A stretch of DNA of 64,000 nucleotides from Victivallaceae bacterium (GTDB lineage Bacteria > Verrucomicrobiota > Lentisphaeria > Victivallales > Victivallaceae): the NCBI GenBank assembly GCA_016292515.1, contig JAEDIJ010000006.1:21268-85267 (forward strand), read 5' to 3'. Shown here piece by piece: positions 24,430 to 33,324 of the stretch. The translations under genes were made by a program, and so were the position numbers. Position 1 is the first letter of the stretch; every line of letters begins with the position of its first letter. Below the pieces are notes generated by a model. It was not told the DNA's origin and did not search any database. It worked only from the letters and a program-made list of their open reading frames with translations.

Positions 24430-25224
24430 ATGATTATCATTGATATTGCAAAATGTACCGGTTGCTTCCAATGCGTTGACGACTGCATCGTCAAAGTGTT
24501 GCGGAGAGGGGAAAAACATCCCGTCATCCCGAGAGAGAATGAAAAATTCTGCATTCATTGCCAACATTGCCTCGCCGTCTGTCCGGAGGGCGCAATTTCG
24601 GTTGACGGCGTGACGCCCGAAATGATCTCTCCCGCGGGGCAGGGGGCGACGCCCGAAGCGATGCTTTCGACGCTCCGCAACCGCCGGAGCATCCGTCAAT
24701 TCAAAGCGCAGGAAGTCGATGACGCGACGCTGGAAAAATTGACCGACGCGCTGCGTTATTCGCCGACGGGATGTAACGATCACCGTCTGAAATTTGCCGT
24801 CGTGAAAAGCCGCGCCGAAATGGATGCGTTTCGCGCGATCAACCGCAAACAGTTGAATTTTCTGATCAAAAGCGGACTCTTGAAAATCTTTTATCCTCGA
24901 ATCAGCCGCTATCTTGATGATCTCGATCACGATCTCGTCTTTCGCGGCGCGCCGCATATGATCGTCGCGTTGACTCCGAAAAACGCGCCTTGCGCCGCCG
25001 TCGATCCCGTCATTGCGCTGGAAGAGTTTGAACTCTACGCGCAGACGTTCGGTATCGGCTGTTGCTGGTGCGGTTTTGCCGTTTACGCGATCAATTGCAG
25101 CCGGGCGATGAAAAAACTTCTCGCCATTCCCCGCGGATACCGCGTCGGCTACGCGCTCCTTTTCGGCTACCCCGCCGTCACCTATCATCGCAGTACGTTG
25201 CCGGAAAAAGCGGAGATCCTGTAA
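24430..25224 (+). CDS. Ferredoxin-nitroreductase fusion protein
   Basis: A 264-residue flavoprotein. Residues 1-60 carry two 4Fe-4S motifs, CTGCFQCVDDC (last Cys of the set variant-spaced) and CIHCQHCLAVCP. From about residue 80 the nitroreductase fold follows (RNRRSIRQFKAQEVD, YSPTGCNDH for FMN binding, and a C-terminal IPRGYRVGYALLFGYP). The ferredoxin part probably feeds electrons to FMN, reducing nitro or quinone-like compounds in an anaerobe; the real substrate is unknown. ATG at 24430 follows AAAGGATGG and is preferred to the GTG at 24409. Confidence 0.9.
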   Translation: MIIIDIAKCTGCFQCVDDCIVKVLRRGEKHPVIPRENEKFCIHCQHCLAVCPEGAISVDGVTPEMISPAGQGATPEAMLSTLRNRRSIRQFKAQEVDDATLEKLTDALRYSPTGCNDHRLKFAVVKSRAEMDAFRAINRKQLNFLIKSGLLKIFYPRISRYLDDLDHDLVFRGAPHMIVALTPKNAPCAAVDPVIALEEFELYAQTFGIGCCWCGFAVYAINCSRAMKKLLAIPRGYRVGYALLFGYPAVTYHRSTLPEKAEIL

Positions 25225-25381
25225 AAAAGGGGAAAACGCCAGTCAAACTCTCACGCCGGCGGGCGCGAAAGAAGCGTGACCAATAGGGAATTGTGGGACA
25301 ATCACCTCTCATCACTGTTGTAAAGGGAGTTTTGTTGAGAAAAATAGGGAGGTGAGCGGAAATACCCAACGCACAAGGTGC

Positions 25382-25421
25382 AAGGAGGGGACAGCCGTTT
25401 ATTTACGGCTTTCCCCTCCTT
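25382..25421. terminator. Long intergenic hairpin
   Basis: Arms AAGGAGGGG..AGCCGT and ACGGCT..CCCCTCCTT close around TTATTT. No long T tract follows, so it may instead be a transcript-stabilising structure. Confidence 0.4.
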
Positions 25422-25718
25422 AACCACCCCTTTCCCCGTGCGACTGCAATCGTGGCGGATGTGGATGTTCCCCTTTTTTACTCCCATACGCCTGCGCTTC
25501 GTCGTCGCTTTACAAACCGTGCCGTCGCTTTGCTCCTGCTCGATTTGCCGCTCCTTCTCGCTCGCGGCTACCGTGCTCGTCTACGGTCGCTTGCGCAAAC
25601 AACTGTTTGCGTATTTCCGCATTGCACGCAATGCGTAAAATCGCTCCCATCCGACTGCGCGCTCGTCGGCTACCGACTCGCATCCGACGGCAATCAAAAC
25701 GTATGCGGTTTTTCTCTC

Positions 25719-25741
25719 ATCTCTCATCTCTCATAACTGAG
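25719..25741 (+). repeat. 23-base dispersed repeat, copy 1
   Basis: Perfectly matched in inverse orientation at 39790-39812 (core CTCTCATAACTGAG). Both copies lie in non-coding DNA near tRNA genes. Confidence 0.7.
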
Positions 25742-25777
25742 CCAACGGCGGGGAGCGCGTCAGCGCGAAAAGCAAAG

Positions 25778-25817
25778 AGGCTGAAAACTGATTTTCAATC
25801 AAGATTTCAGCCTTTTT
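25778..25817. terminator. Terminator beside tRNA-Ser
   Basis: Arms AGGCTGAAA and TTTCAGCCT with T runs on both sides. On the minus strand it lies ~43 bases after the tRNA 3' end. Confidence 0.65.
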
Positions 25818-25859
25818 GCGACCAAGCGGGAATTCTGAACGCCCGCGTCCTCTCAAAAA

Positions 25860-25949
25860 TGGCGGAGAGAGAGGGATTTGAACCCTCGATACCCGTGAGG
25901 GTATAACGATTTTCGAGACCGTCGCCTTCGACCGCTCAGCCATCTCTCC
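25860..25949 (-). tRNA. tRNA-Ser (CGA)
   Basis: A 90-base class II tRNA on the minus strand. The acceptor arms GGAGAGA/TCTCTCC pair, discriminator G and an encoded CCA follow. The anticodon arm ACGGT-CTCGAAA-ATCGT gives anticodon CGA (reads UCG). The long variable arm CCCTCACGGGT-like and the T arm GAGGGTTCAAATCCCTC are clear. A TTGATT-17-TATATT promoter lies upstream. Confidence 0.96.
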
Positions 25950-25964
25950 GCTGCGGTATTGTTT

Positions 25965-25993
25965 AATATAGCGCACGTTTGATGAAAAATCAA
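25965..25993 (-). promoter_or_regulatory. Promoter of tRNA-Ser
   Basis: Minus-strand TTGATT (25988-25993), 17-base spacer, TATATT (25965-25970). Confidence 0.75.
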
Positions 25994-26027
25994 ATCCGAA
26001 ATGCGTCGGATTTTATGAAAAATCGGC

Positions 26028-26056
26028 TTGAAAAGCATAGCGGGCGATGCTACATT
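26028..26056 (+). promoter_or_regulatory. Promoter of the cysS operon
   Basis: TTGAAA (26028-26033), 17-base spacer, TACATT (26051-26056), back to back with the tRNA-Ser promoter. Confidence 0.65.
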
Positions 26057-26119
26057 TATGCAAATCACAATTTATGCGCGCGTGTGCGCATAGGGTAATC
26101 GTCAGTTTAATCAGGTTGA

Positions 26120-27538
26120 ATGATGAAAGAGTTGGAATTTTACAATACGTTGGAGCATCGCCAGATGCCGTTTCGTTCGCTGGTGCCGGGCAAAGTCGGG
26201 ATGTATACCTGCGGCCCGACGGTCTATAATTTCGCGCATATCGGGAATTTCCGCGCTTATACGTTTGAAGATATTTTGCGCCGCACGCTGGAATACTTCG
26301 GTTTTGAGGTCAAACAGGTGATGAATTTGACCGACGTCGATGACAAGACGATCCGGGATTCGCGAAAAGCGGGGATCCCGTTGCGGGATTTCACGCGCAA
26401 GTACAAGGATGCGTTTTTCGAGGACATCAAATTCCTCAACATCGAGCCTGCCGCGGTTTATCCGGCGGCGACCGAGCATATCCCGGAAATGATCGCGCTG
26501 ATCCAGAAACTTTTTGACCGCGGTCTTGCCTATCAGGCGGAAGACAAGTCGGTTTATTTCGCGATCGACAAATTTCCGAACTACGGCAAACTTGCCCGCA
26601 TCGACCGCGACAATCAGCGCGCGGGGGTGCGCATCAATACGGACGAATACGCCAAGGATTCAGTCGCCGATTTCGCTTTGTGGAAAGCGTGGGATGAAAA
26701 CGACGGCGACGTCGTCTGGGATTCGCCGTGGGGCAAAGGGCGTCCGGGGTGGCATATCGAGTGCAGTGCGATGTCGAGCAAATATCTCGGCGAGGCATTC
26801 GATCTGCATACGGGCGGCATCGACAATATGTTTCCGCACCACGAGGACGAGATCGCGCAGAGCGAAGGCGCCAGCGGCAAAAAGTGGGTCAATTACTGGC
26901 TGCATTGCGAACACTTGATGGTCGGCGGCGAAAAGATGTCCAAAAGCCTCGGCAATTTCTACACGTTGCGCGATTTGAAAGCCAAGGGCTATACGGGGCG
27001 CGAGATCCGCTTCGTCCTGATCGGGGCGCATTACCGCAAAAAACTCAACTTCACCTTTGAAGCACTCGCACAGGCGAGGGAAACCTTGCAGAAGTTCGAC
27101 GATCTCTTTGCCCGGCTGAAAAAGATCGATCTCGCGGGCGACGGCGCGGAAGTCCTGGACGTGATCGACCGTTCCGACGCGGCGTTTGCCGATGCGATGG
27201 CGGACGACCTCAACATCGCCGGCGCGCTCGCCGTGCTTCACGAATTGATGCGCAACGCCAACCGGCTTGCCGACGAGGGAAAACTTTCCCAAGCGGGTGC
27301 GGAAAAACTGCTCGACCTTTTCCGGAAATTCGACAAGATCTGCGGATGCCTCGCCGTCGATGCGGCGCGTGCCGAAGAAAGTTTCCCGGAGGAGATCGTC
27401 GCGCTTGCGGAAGCGCGCGTCGCGGCGCGCAAGGCGAAAAATTTTGCCGAAAGCGACCGTTTGCGCGACGAGATCGGCAAACTCGGCTTTTCGATCAAAG
27501 ATCTGCCGGGCAACACCTATCAGTTGAAAAAGCTTTAA
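26120..27538 (+). CDS. cysS: Cysteinyl-tRNA synthetase
   Basis: A 472-residue class I synthetase that charges tRNA-Cys. YTCGPTVYNFAHIGN holds the zinc Cys and the HIGH-type motif (HIGN), GWHIECSAMSSKYLG and HHEDEIAQSEG the further zinc ligands, and GGEKMSKSLGNF the KMSKS loop. Length matches E. coli CysS (461). Two adjacent ATGs (26120 and 26123) are possible; no strong ribosome site separates them. It starts a run of genes reaching the CPBP protease, all on the plus strand with short gaps. Confidence 0.96.
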   Translation: MMKELEFYNTLEHRQMPFRSLVPGKVGMYTCGPTVYNFAHIGNFRAYTFEDILRRTLEYFGFEVKQVMNLTDVDDKTIRDSRKAGIPLRDFTRKYKDAFFEDIKFLNIEPAAVYPAATEHIPEMIALIQKLFDRGLAYQAEDKSVYFAIDKFPNYGKLARIDRDNQRAGVRINTDEYAKDSVADFALWKAWDENDGDVVWDSPWGKGRPGWHIECSAMSSKYLGEAFDLHTGGIDNMFPHHEDEIAQSEGASGKKWVNYWLHCEHLMVGGEKMSKSLGNFYTLRDLKAKGYTGREIRFVLIGAHYRKKLNFTFEALAQARETLQKFDDLFARLKKIDLAGDGAEVLDVIDRSDAAFADAMADDLNIAGALAVLHELMRNANRLADEGKLSQAGAEKLLDLFRKFDKICGCLAVDAARAEESFPEEIVALAEARVAARKAKNFAESDRLRDEIGKLGFSIKDLPGNTYQLKKL

Positions 27539-27559
27539 TCTCATACGGGAGAATCACTT

Positions 27560-28978
27560 ATGACGGAATCCAGTTGGAAAGAGCTGAATGTTTTCGCCCA
27601 GTATCTGCAAGGCGACAATCTCGCCGGCGCAAACGAGTGCGATGCGTGGCTTGCCGAGTGCGGCGACGACGTTTCGCTTGAAAGTTTTGCCCAGATCGCC
27701 CTCAATCACCTCGCCGAGGGTCGCAGTGAAGATGAAGTGCAACTTCTGGTCGACCGCATCCAGGAATTGATCAATGCGTCCGTGAATCAGGCGGCGGCGC
27801 CGGAAGCGGCGGGGCAGGTGGTTTCCGGCGGTTACGAGAATTTGCCGAGTCTCAGCGATACGGCGACTTTGGACGATGCCGCCGTGGCGGAAAGAATGCG
27901 GCTGATGCTCCGCAGTCTGCGCGCGATGGGGTGCAGTGATTTTCACCTCAACGCGGGTGCGCCGCCCTTTGTGCGCCGCAATCTGGAAGTGGAGCGCATC
28001 GACTCCTATATTTTGACAAGTGAAGACGCGAAACGGCTCAATTTCGCGTTGTTGAGCGAAGCGCAGAAAGCGGAATTTTCGCGTCAGCAGGATCTCGGCT
28101 GTGCGATCGAGATCGGGAGCGAACGCTTCCGCGTGGCGTTGATGGATACCAAAAACGGCATCTGCGGCAGTTATCGTTTGATCGTGGAGTCGATCAAATC
28201 GTTGGAGGAACTCGGCTTTCTGCCGGAAGACGCGACGCATATCCGCCGTCTGCTCGATTACAACAACGGGCTGATCCTCGTTACGGGGCCGATCGGCTCC
28301 GGCAAAACGACGACGCTCGCGCGGTTGACCGATCTCATCAACGCGAAACGCCGCGATCACATCATTTCGATCGAGGAACCGATCGAGATCGTCCATCCGT
28401 CGAAAAATTGTCAGGTCACCCAGCGGCAGGTGGGGATCCATACCGAGAGTTATTCGCGCGCGCTCAAAGCCGCGCTCCGCGAAGACCCCGATATCATCAT
28501 CATCGGCGAAATGCGCGACCTGGAAACGATCGAAAACGCGATCACCGCTTCCGAAACGGGGCACTTGGTGATCGGCACGCTGCACACGAGCGACGCCGCC
28601 AATACGATGAACCGCGTCCTCGACGTTTTTCCGCCCAATCAGCAACCGCAGATCCGCGCGATGACGTCGGTAAGTCTGCGCGGCATCATCTGTCAGAAAC
28701 TGATCCCCAACGGGATGGGCGGCGTGGAAATGATCTACGAAGTATTGCTCAATTCGATGGCGGTTTCCAATCTGATCAGCGAGGGCAAGACATTCCAGTT
28801 GAAATCGACGATGGCGGTCGCCCGCAAGCAGGGAATGTGCACGTTTGACCAGTGCCTGCTGGAAAAATTCGCGCTTGGACTTCTGACGCGGGAGGCGGCG
28901 CTTCCTTATATGAGCGACCCCGCCAACATCGAGCAGCTCAATCGCCAGTGGGCGATCGCGCAGGGACGGAAACACTAA
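27560..28978 (+). CDS. PilT/GspE-type secretion ATPase with N-terminal extension
   Basis: A 472-residue hexameric-motor ATPase. The first ~115 residues are an acidic helical extension not found in PilT. Then come a PAS-like N domain (SDFHLNAGAPPFVRR), Walker A GPIGSGKTTT, Asp box ISIEEPIE, Walker B DPDIIIIGEMRDLETI and His box IGTLHTSD. Compared with the neighbour (29000-30100) it is the more divergent copy; for example ISIEEPIEIVHP replaces the usual TVEDPIEFVH. It likely powers retraction or assembly of type IV pili, or secretion. It follows cysS by 21 bases. Confidence 0.88.
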   Translation: MTESSWKELNVFAQYLQGDNLAGANECDAWLAECGDDVSLESFAQIALNHLAEGRSEDEVQLLVDRIQELINASVNQAAAPEAAGQVVSGGYENLPSLSDTATLDDAAVAERMRLMLRSLRAMGCSDFHLNAGAPPFVRRNLEVERIDSYILTSEDAKRLNFALLSEAQKAEFSRQQDLGCAIEIGSERFRVALMDTKNGICGSYRLIVESIKSLEELGFLPEDATHIRRLLDYNNGLILVTGPIGSGKTTTLARLTDLINAKRRDHIISIEEPIEIVHPSKNCQVTQRQVGIHTESYSRALKAALREDPDIIIIGEMRDLETIENAITASETGHLVIGTLHTSDAANTMNRVLDVFPPNQQPQIRAMTSVSLRGIICQKLIPNGMGGVEMIYEVLLNSMAVSNLISEGKTFQLKSTMAVARKQGMCTFDQCLLEKFALGLLTREAALPYMSDPANIEQLNRQWAIAQGRKH

Positions 28979-28999
28979 CTTTTACGAAAGCGTACTACT

Positions 29000-30100
29000 A
29001 TGGCACAAGAACCCAAAATCAACGCCTACTTGCGGCAGATGCTGTCGCTCGGCGGTTCCGACTTGCACCTCTCGATCGACTACCCCGCCAAAGCGCGGAT
29101 CCACGGCGTTTTGCAACCGCTGGACGACGTGGTGCTGACGGAAGAATCCATCCGCGAAATGATGCAGGAGATCTGTCTTCCCGAGCATCGGTGGAGCACG
29201 TTCCTTGAAAAACACGACCTGGACTTCGCTCACGAAATTCCGGACTTGGCGCGTTTCCGCTGCAACTATTTCTACAACTATCACGGTATGGGGTGCGTGT
29301 TGCGGCAGATCCCCAGCCGCATTATGACGATCGACGAACTGCATCTGCCGCAGGTCTTGAAAGAGATCTGCGAGATCAAGAGCGGTCTCGTGCTGGTCAC
29401 GGGCCCCACGGGCAGCGGCAAATCGACGACGCTCGCCGCGATGATCAACTACATCAATACGCACCACAGCCGCAACATCATCACGGTCGAAGACCCGATC
29501 GAATTCGTGCATCAGAATGAATACAGCACGATCGTTCACCGCGAAGTGGGCATCCACAGTCCCTGTTTTCCGCAGGCGTTGCGCGGCGTGATGAGATCCG
29601 ATCCCGATATCGTTCTGATCGGCGAAATGCGCGACAACGAAACGATCCGCCTCGGATTGACCTGCGCGACGATGGGGATGCTGGTTTTTGCCACGCTTCA
29701 CACCAACAACGCGCCCAAGACGATCGACCGCGTGATCGACGCATTCCCCGCCGATGAGCAGTCGCAGATCAGGACGATGCTCGCGGAGTGCTTGCGGGGT
29801 GTCGTTTCGCAGTTGCTCTGCCGCACGCGCGACGGAGGGCGGGTCGCGGTCCACGAAGTGTTGCTCTGGTCGGATGCGTTGCCCAATACGATCCGCACCG
29901 GGCAGATATCCGGCATCCGCACGATCATCGACGCGGGCGCGGGGCGCGGGATGTGCTCGATGGACAATTCGATCGCCGAACAGTATGAAAACGGCGTCAT
30001 CTCGGCGGAAGAAGCCTATATGAAAGCCAACGACAAGCAACGTTTCCTCGGCGCGATGCAGCAGGAGGAAAAAGCGCGTCTCGCGGCAAACGGGAAGTGA
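29000..30100 (+). CDS. pilT: Twitching-motility ATPase PilT
   Basis: A 366-residue PilT-family motor for type IV pilus retraction. It has SDLHLSIDYPAKARIHGVL, Walker A GPTGSGKSTT, Asp box ITVEDPIEFVHQ, Walker B DPDIVLIGEMRDNETI, His box ATLHTNNAPKTIDR and the C-terminal QLLCRTRDGGRVAVHEVL region. Length fits PilT (~345). The PilT C-terminal AIRNLIRE-type sequence is modified to NTIRTGQISGIRTIID. It lies 21 bases after its paralogue; pilin genes are not in the window. Confidence 0.92.
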   Translation: MAQEPKINAYLRQMLSLGGSDLHLSIDYPAKARIHGVLQPLDDVVLTEESIREMMQEICLPEHRWSTFLEKHDLDFAHEIPDLARFRCNYFYNYHGMGCVLRQIPSRIMTIDELHLPQVLKEICEIKSGLVLVTGPTGSGKSTTLAAMINYINTHHSRNIITVEDPIEFVHQNEYSTIVHREVGIHSPCFPQALRGVMRSDPDIVLIGEMRDNETIRLGLTCATMGMLVFATLHTNNAPKTIDRVIDAFPADEQSQIRTMLAECLRGVVSQLLCRTRDGGRVAVHEVLLWSDALPNTIRTGQISGIRTIIDAGAGRGMCSMDNSIAEQYENGVISAEEAYMKANDKQRFLGAMQQEEKARLAANGK

Positions 30101-30113
30101 GCGATTTTGTCCG

Positions 30114-30983
30114 ATGCTGGATGAATTGAAGATCGTCCGTCAGTTAGGGGCGGTTTTTCCCGGCGGAAGCGATGTTTTGACGGGGATCGGCGACGATTGC
30201 GCCGCCGTGCGCGCTCCGGCAAATCCTTTGCTTGTCGCCGCCGATCAGGTGATCGAAAGGATCCACTTTACGCCGGAAACGCCTCCGGAAAAAGCTGGTG
30301 CGAAACTCCTTTTGCGCAATGTCAGCGACATCGCGGCGATGGGGGGCACTCCGCGCTGGGCGATTTTGACGCTCGCCGTCAACGGCCGCGACGAAAAGTA
30401 TATCATGGATTTCTGCCGCGGCGTCGCGGAAGCGGGGAGCCGTTACGGCGTCACGGTGATCGGCGGCGATACCGCGAGTCTGCCGTCGGCAGGTGTCGCG
30501 GCGACATTGACGATTTTGGGCGAAGCGCCATCCGGCGGAGCCATAACGCGTGACGGCGCCCGCGTCGGGGATTATCTTTATGTAACGGGCAAGATCGGAA
30601 ACTCTTTTCTTTCCGGCAGACATCTCGATATTGAGCCGCGCTTGAAAGAGGGACAATATCTCGCACAAAGACATCTTGCGTCGGCGATGCTGGATGTGAG
30701 CGACGGTCTCTTGCTCGATGCGGCGCGGCTGGCGGCGGCATCGCACGTCGCCTTGCAGATCGAGCCGGAAAAAGTTCCGCTTTTTCCCGGCGCGCGCGCA
30801 CCCGAAGCGTGGAGCGAGGGGGAGGATTACGAATTGATTTTTACCTCTCCGGAAAAACTGGAAACGCTCGGGAAAACGCTCGTTCCGATCTGCTGTTGGG
30901 GCAGATGTGTCGCCGGAGACGGCGAACTTCTGGATAAAACAGGAAAACCTTTTCAAAGTGAAAGATTAGGATATGAACATTGA
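30114..30983 (+). CDS. thiL: Thiamine-monophosphate kinase
   Basis: A 289-residue kinase that phosphorylates thiamine monophosphate to the active cofactor TPP. It contains GIGDDCAAV (Mg/ATP site), VAADQVIERIHF, RNVSDIAAMGGTPR, GGDTASLPS and MLDVSDGLLLDAARLA, as in the PurM-like fold of ThiL. No TPP riboswitch is seen before it. The gene is 13 bases after pilT and overlaps tsaE by 11 bases. Confidence 0.95.
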   Translation: MLDELKIVRQLGAVFPGGSDVLTGIGDDCAAVRAPANPLLVAADQVIERIHFTPETPPEKAGAKLLLRNVSDIAAMGGTPRWAILTLAVNGRDEKYIMDFCRGVAEAGSRYGVTVIGGDTASLPSAGVAATLTILGEAPSGGAITRDGARVGDYLYVTGKIGNSFLSGRHLDIEPRLKEGQYLAQRHLASAMLDVSDGLLLDAARLAAASHVALQIEPEKVPLFPGARAPEAWSEGEDYELIFTSPEKLETLGKTLVPICCWGRCVAGDGELLDKTGKPFQSERLGYEH

Positions 30984-31404
30984 AAAAACTTTAATTTCCC
31001 GTTCGGAAGCGGAAACGGAAACCCTCGGTGCCGAAATCGCCGCAAGTCTGCCGCGCGGCAGCGTGGTGCTGTTGCGCGGAAATCTCGGTGCGGGCAAGAC
31101 CGTTTTCGCCCGTGGATTCGCCCGCGGACTCGGCATCGACGAGGCGGTTTCCAGCCCCACTTACACGATCGTCCAGGAGTATGAACTTGACGGCGGCGGC
31201 AGACTTTATCATCTGGATCTCTACCGCATCAGCGGTGTCGCCGCCGCGCTGGATTTCGGCATCGACGAATTTTTGAGCGAAAAAAAATCGATCTCGCTGA
31301 TCGAGTGGCCGGAAAGGATCGAGTCGCTTCTGCCGGAAAACGCCGTGACCATCGAGATCATTCATCGCGGTGAAACGGAAAGGGAAATCCATGTCCGACG
31401 CTGA
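30973..31404 (+). CDS. tsaE: tRNA t6A modification ATPase TsaE
   Basis: A 143-residue P-loop ATPase that supports TsaB-TsaD in making N6-threonylcarbamoyladenosine at tRNA position 37. LRGNLGAGKTVFARGFARGLG is Walker A (here GNLGAGKT), then SSPTYTIVQEY and YHLDLYRI, and LIEWPERI, all hallmark motifs. Length is typical. Overlap with thiL and with the next gene indicates an operon. Confidence 0.95.
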   Translation: MNIEKTLISRSEAETETLGAEIAASLPRGSVVLLRGNLGAGKTVFARGFARGLGIDEAVSSPTYTIVQEYELDGGGRLYHLDLYRISGVAAALDFGIDEFLSEKKSISLIEWPERIESLLPENAVTIEIIHRGETEREIHVRR

Positions 31405-32101
31405 AAATCCGATCATCGAGCCGTTGCCGCGGATGACGGCGGCAAAAATCATTTTGGCGTGGGGATTTTTTCTGTTTTTCTTCCCTTGTGCGGTGCGTTT
31501 TATCAAACAGTCGTTCGGTGTCGTGATAAAAGAAAACGCGCTCTTGGCATTCGCTTTGGAACTCTTTTTTCCCGTATTTTGTACGTTGGCGATCATTGTT
31601 TTCGCTTTTCGCAAGGCTGACTGCCGTTTCGGTTTCCGGAAGGTGCATATCGGCGGTCTCCTGGCAATTGGCATCGGGTGGTTCTTTTCGATCTACGGCA
31701 ACTTGCTCATCACTATGAATTGGGAATGCTTGTTGAGGCGTCTGCAATGGGACTTTGCCGCCCGGCAGGATATTTTGATCCTCGCGCAAAAGAGTTCCGA
31801 AAAAGCTTTTTTGCTTCTCTTTTTTTACACTTGCGTCATCATTCCGCTGATCGAGGAGATCGTTTTCCGCCGCGCACTTTATTCTTTGCTGTTGCCGCTC
31901 GGAAAGGTGGCGGCGGTGATTTTCTGCGCGGCGATTTTCAGCGCAATGCACTTTTTCCTTTTGGGCGCGCCGGGACTTTTCTTTTTCGGCATCGTCCTGC
32001 AATGTTTGCTGTTGCTGACCAAAAATTTATGGGTTCCCGTTTCCGTGCACGGTTTATTCAATATGACGGCGATGCTGGTCACGCACTTTCTGGTGGAATA
32101 A
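31391..32101 (+). CDS. CPBP/CAAX-type intramembrane metalloprotease
   Basis: A 236-residue membrane protein with about seven hydrophobic segments. The CPBP (Abi/Rce1-like) motifs are present: EEIVFRRALY (motif 1, paired Glu and Arg), FSAMHFF (motif 2 His) and HGLFNMTAML (motif 3 His/Asn). Members cleave prenylated or small peptide substrates or confer self-immunity; which applies is unknown. ATG at 31391 is preceded by AAAGGGAAA and overlaps the tsaE end by 14 bases. It converges with ftsZ, with only 13 bases between stops. Confidence 0.87.
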   Translation: MSDAENPIIEPLPRMTAAKIILAWGFFLFFFPCAVRFIKQSFGVVIKENALLAFALELFFPVFCTLAIIVFAFRKADCRFGFRKVHIGGLLAIGIGWFFSIYGNLLITMNWECLLRRLQWDFAARQDILILAQKSSEKAFLLLFFYTCVIIPLIEEIVFRRALYSLLLPLGKVAAVIFCAAIFSAMHFFLLGAPGLFFFGIVLQCLLLLTKNLWVPVSVHGLFNMTAMLVTHFLVE

Positions 32102-32114
32102 AACGCCGTTTTCG

Positions 32115-33311
32115 CTATTTTTTGCGGTATAACTTCTTGCCGCCGGTAATGGGGCAGTTGTGCCGCTTATAAGCGGGGATATCGAGATTTTCGTTGTCCC
32201 ACACCACGGGGATCGTCCCTTCCATCACGCCTTTCTGGTTGTCGTCAAAGTCGAAAACCCCCTGTACGGTGTCCGAAGAAGAGGCTTTTTTGGCGTTTTT
32301 GCGCGGCCGCGACGCGGCGGCTCCGTCCAGAAGTTCACGTTCCTTTTCGCGGGTGTCGTATTTGACCGCCAGCGCGGTGATCTGAAAAGTGCCGCGCCAC
32401 GCTTCTGTCGTCGCCGCTCCGGTGAAAATTTCTCCGTTGGCGGGGGTGTATTTGACCGCGAGTTCCATTGCGGTTTTGGCTTCTTTGAGCGAGAGTTCGG
32501 GACCGCCGAGGACGGAAAAAATGACGGCGTCCGCCTGTACGAGTTGATCCGAGCCGCCCAGCATCGGGCTCTGCAAAAGATTTTCCACGGCGCGGTTTAC
32601 GCGGTCGTCGTTGTTTTCACTTGCCGCGTTGACGACGCCGACGCCGATCGCGCAGTGGCTGTGTCCCTGCTGCAAAAGCCGGACGATATCGCTGAAAGAA
32701 CTGCTGAAAAGATTTCCCGCGGTCAGAATGGTCGTCAGCGCAAGCACGGTACGCGACATTTCCCGGTCGGCGAGTTGAAACGCTTCCGCGAGCGGTGTTT
32801 TTTCGTCCAGCGAAGCAAAGAGCAGATCGTTGGGCAGCGGCGCGACCGCATCGGCGGCACCGTAAATGCTCTCGTTGAGTGCTTTTTCCGCTTGCGCGGT
32901 GCGGCGGGGACCTTCCATCACAAACGGCAGAGAGAGAATGCAGAGCGTCGGCAAATGCAGTTTGGCGGCTTCGCTCAACACGACGGGAATGCCGCCGGAA
33001 GCCGTGCCGCCGCCGAGACCGCCGACGATGACGACCATTGAGCCGGCATTCAGCAATGCGGATATCGCCGGACGTTCGTGGGCGATCGCACGCTGTCCGT
33101 CGAGGACATTTCCGCCGCACCCGCGTCCGTTGCGCCAGGATTCCGCGGCGAGAAGCACGTTTCCGTCGGGAAGTCCCGTTTCGCGAAGCGATTTGCGGTC
33201 GGTATCAATGGCGATCGGCAGAATGTCGCGTTTTTCCGGCATTTCGCGCATCTGCGCGAGGATCCGGCAACCGGCGCCGCCGACGGCGAGAACAATAATC
33301 GGTTTTTCCAT
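32115..33311 (-). CDS. ftsZ: Divergent cell-division protein FtsZ
   Basis: A 398-residue tubulin-like GTPase, assigned to FtsZ by its place after ftsA and by aligned motifs. The tubulin signature reads GGLGGGTASGG (residues 97-107; normal GGGTGTG). The first nucleotide loop is VGGAGCR instead of VGGGGGN, and AIDTD replaces AINTD. In the T7 loop, SSSFSDIVRLL stands where NVDFADVRTVM is usual: the conserved Asn and first Asp are Ser203 and Ser205, and only Asp208 remains. The C-terminal tail DIPAYKR still resembles the FtsA-binding DIPAFLR peptide. It therefore probably still works with FtsA, but GTP turnover may be weak. Confidence 0.85.
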   Translation of the reverse strand: MEKPIIVLAVGGAGCRILAQMREMPEKRDILPIAIDTDRKSLRETGLPDGNVLLAAESWRNGRGCGGNVLDGQRAIAHERPAISALLNAGSMVVIVGGLGGGTASGGIPVVLSEAAKLHLPTLCILSLPFVMEGPRRTAQAEKALNESIYGAADAVAPLPNDLLFASLDEKTPLAEAFQLADREMSRTVLALTTILTAGNLFSSSFSDIVRLLQQGHSHCAIGVGVVNAASENNDDRVNRAVENLLQSPMLGGSDQLVQADAVIFSVLGGPELSLKEAKTAMELAVKYTPANGEIFTGAATTEAWRGTFQITALAVKYDTREKERELLDGAAASRPRKNAKKASSSDTVQGVFDFDDNQKGVMEGTIPVVWDNENLDIPAYKRHNCPITGGKKLYRKK

Positions 33312-33324
33312 AATACGCTACCTG

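Larger units (their letters stand above)
25225..25859. other. Non-coding gap with hairpins and dispersed repeats
   Basis: No credible gene in ~635 bases. It contains a long hairpin (25382-25421), short palindromes such as CGCAAAC/GTTTGCG and GCATTGC/GCAATGC near 25590-25640, a 23-base repeat (25719-25741) shared with 39790-39812, and a terminator (25778-25817). Confidence 0.6.

Noticed and set aside
30080..30114. TPP riboswitch before thiL
   Set aside because: Only 13 bases separate thiL from pilT, leaving no room for one.
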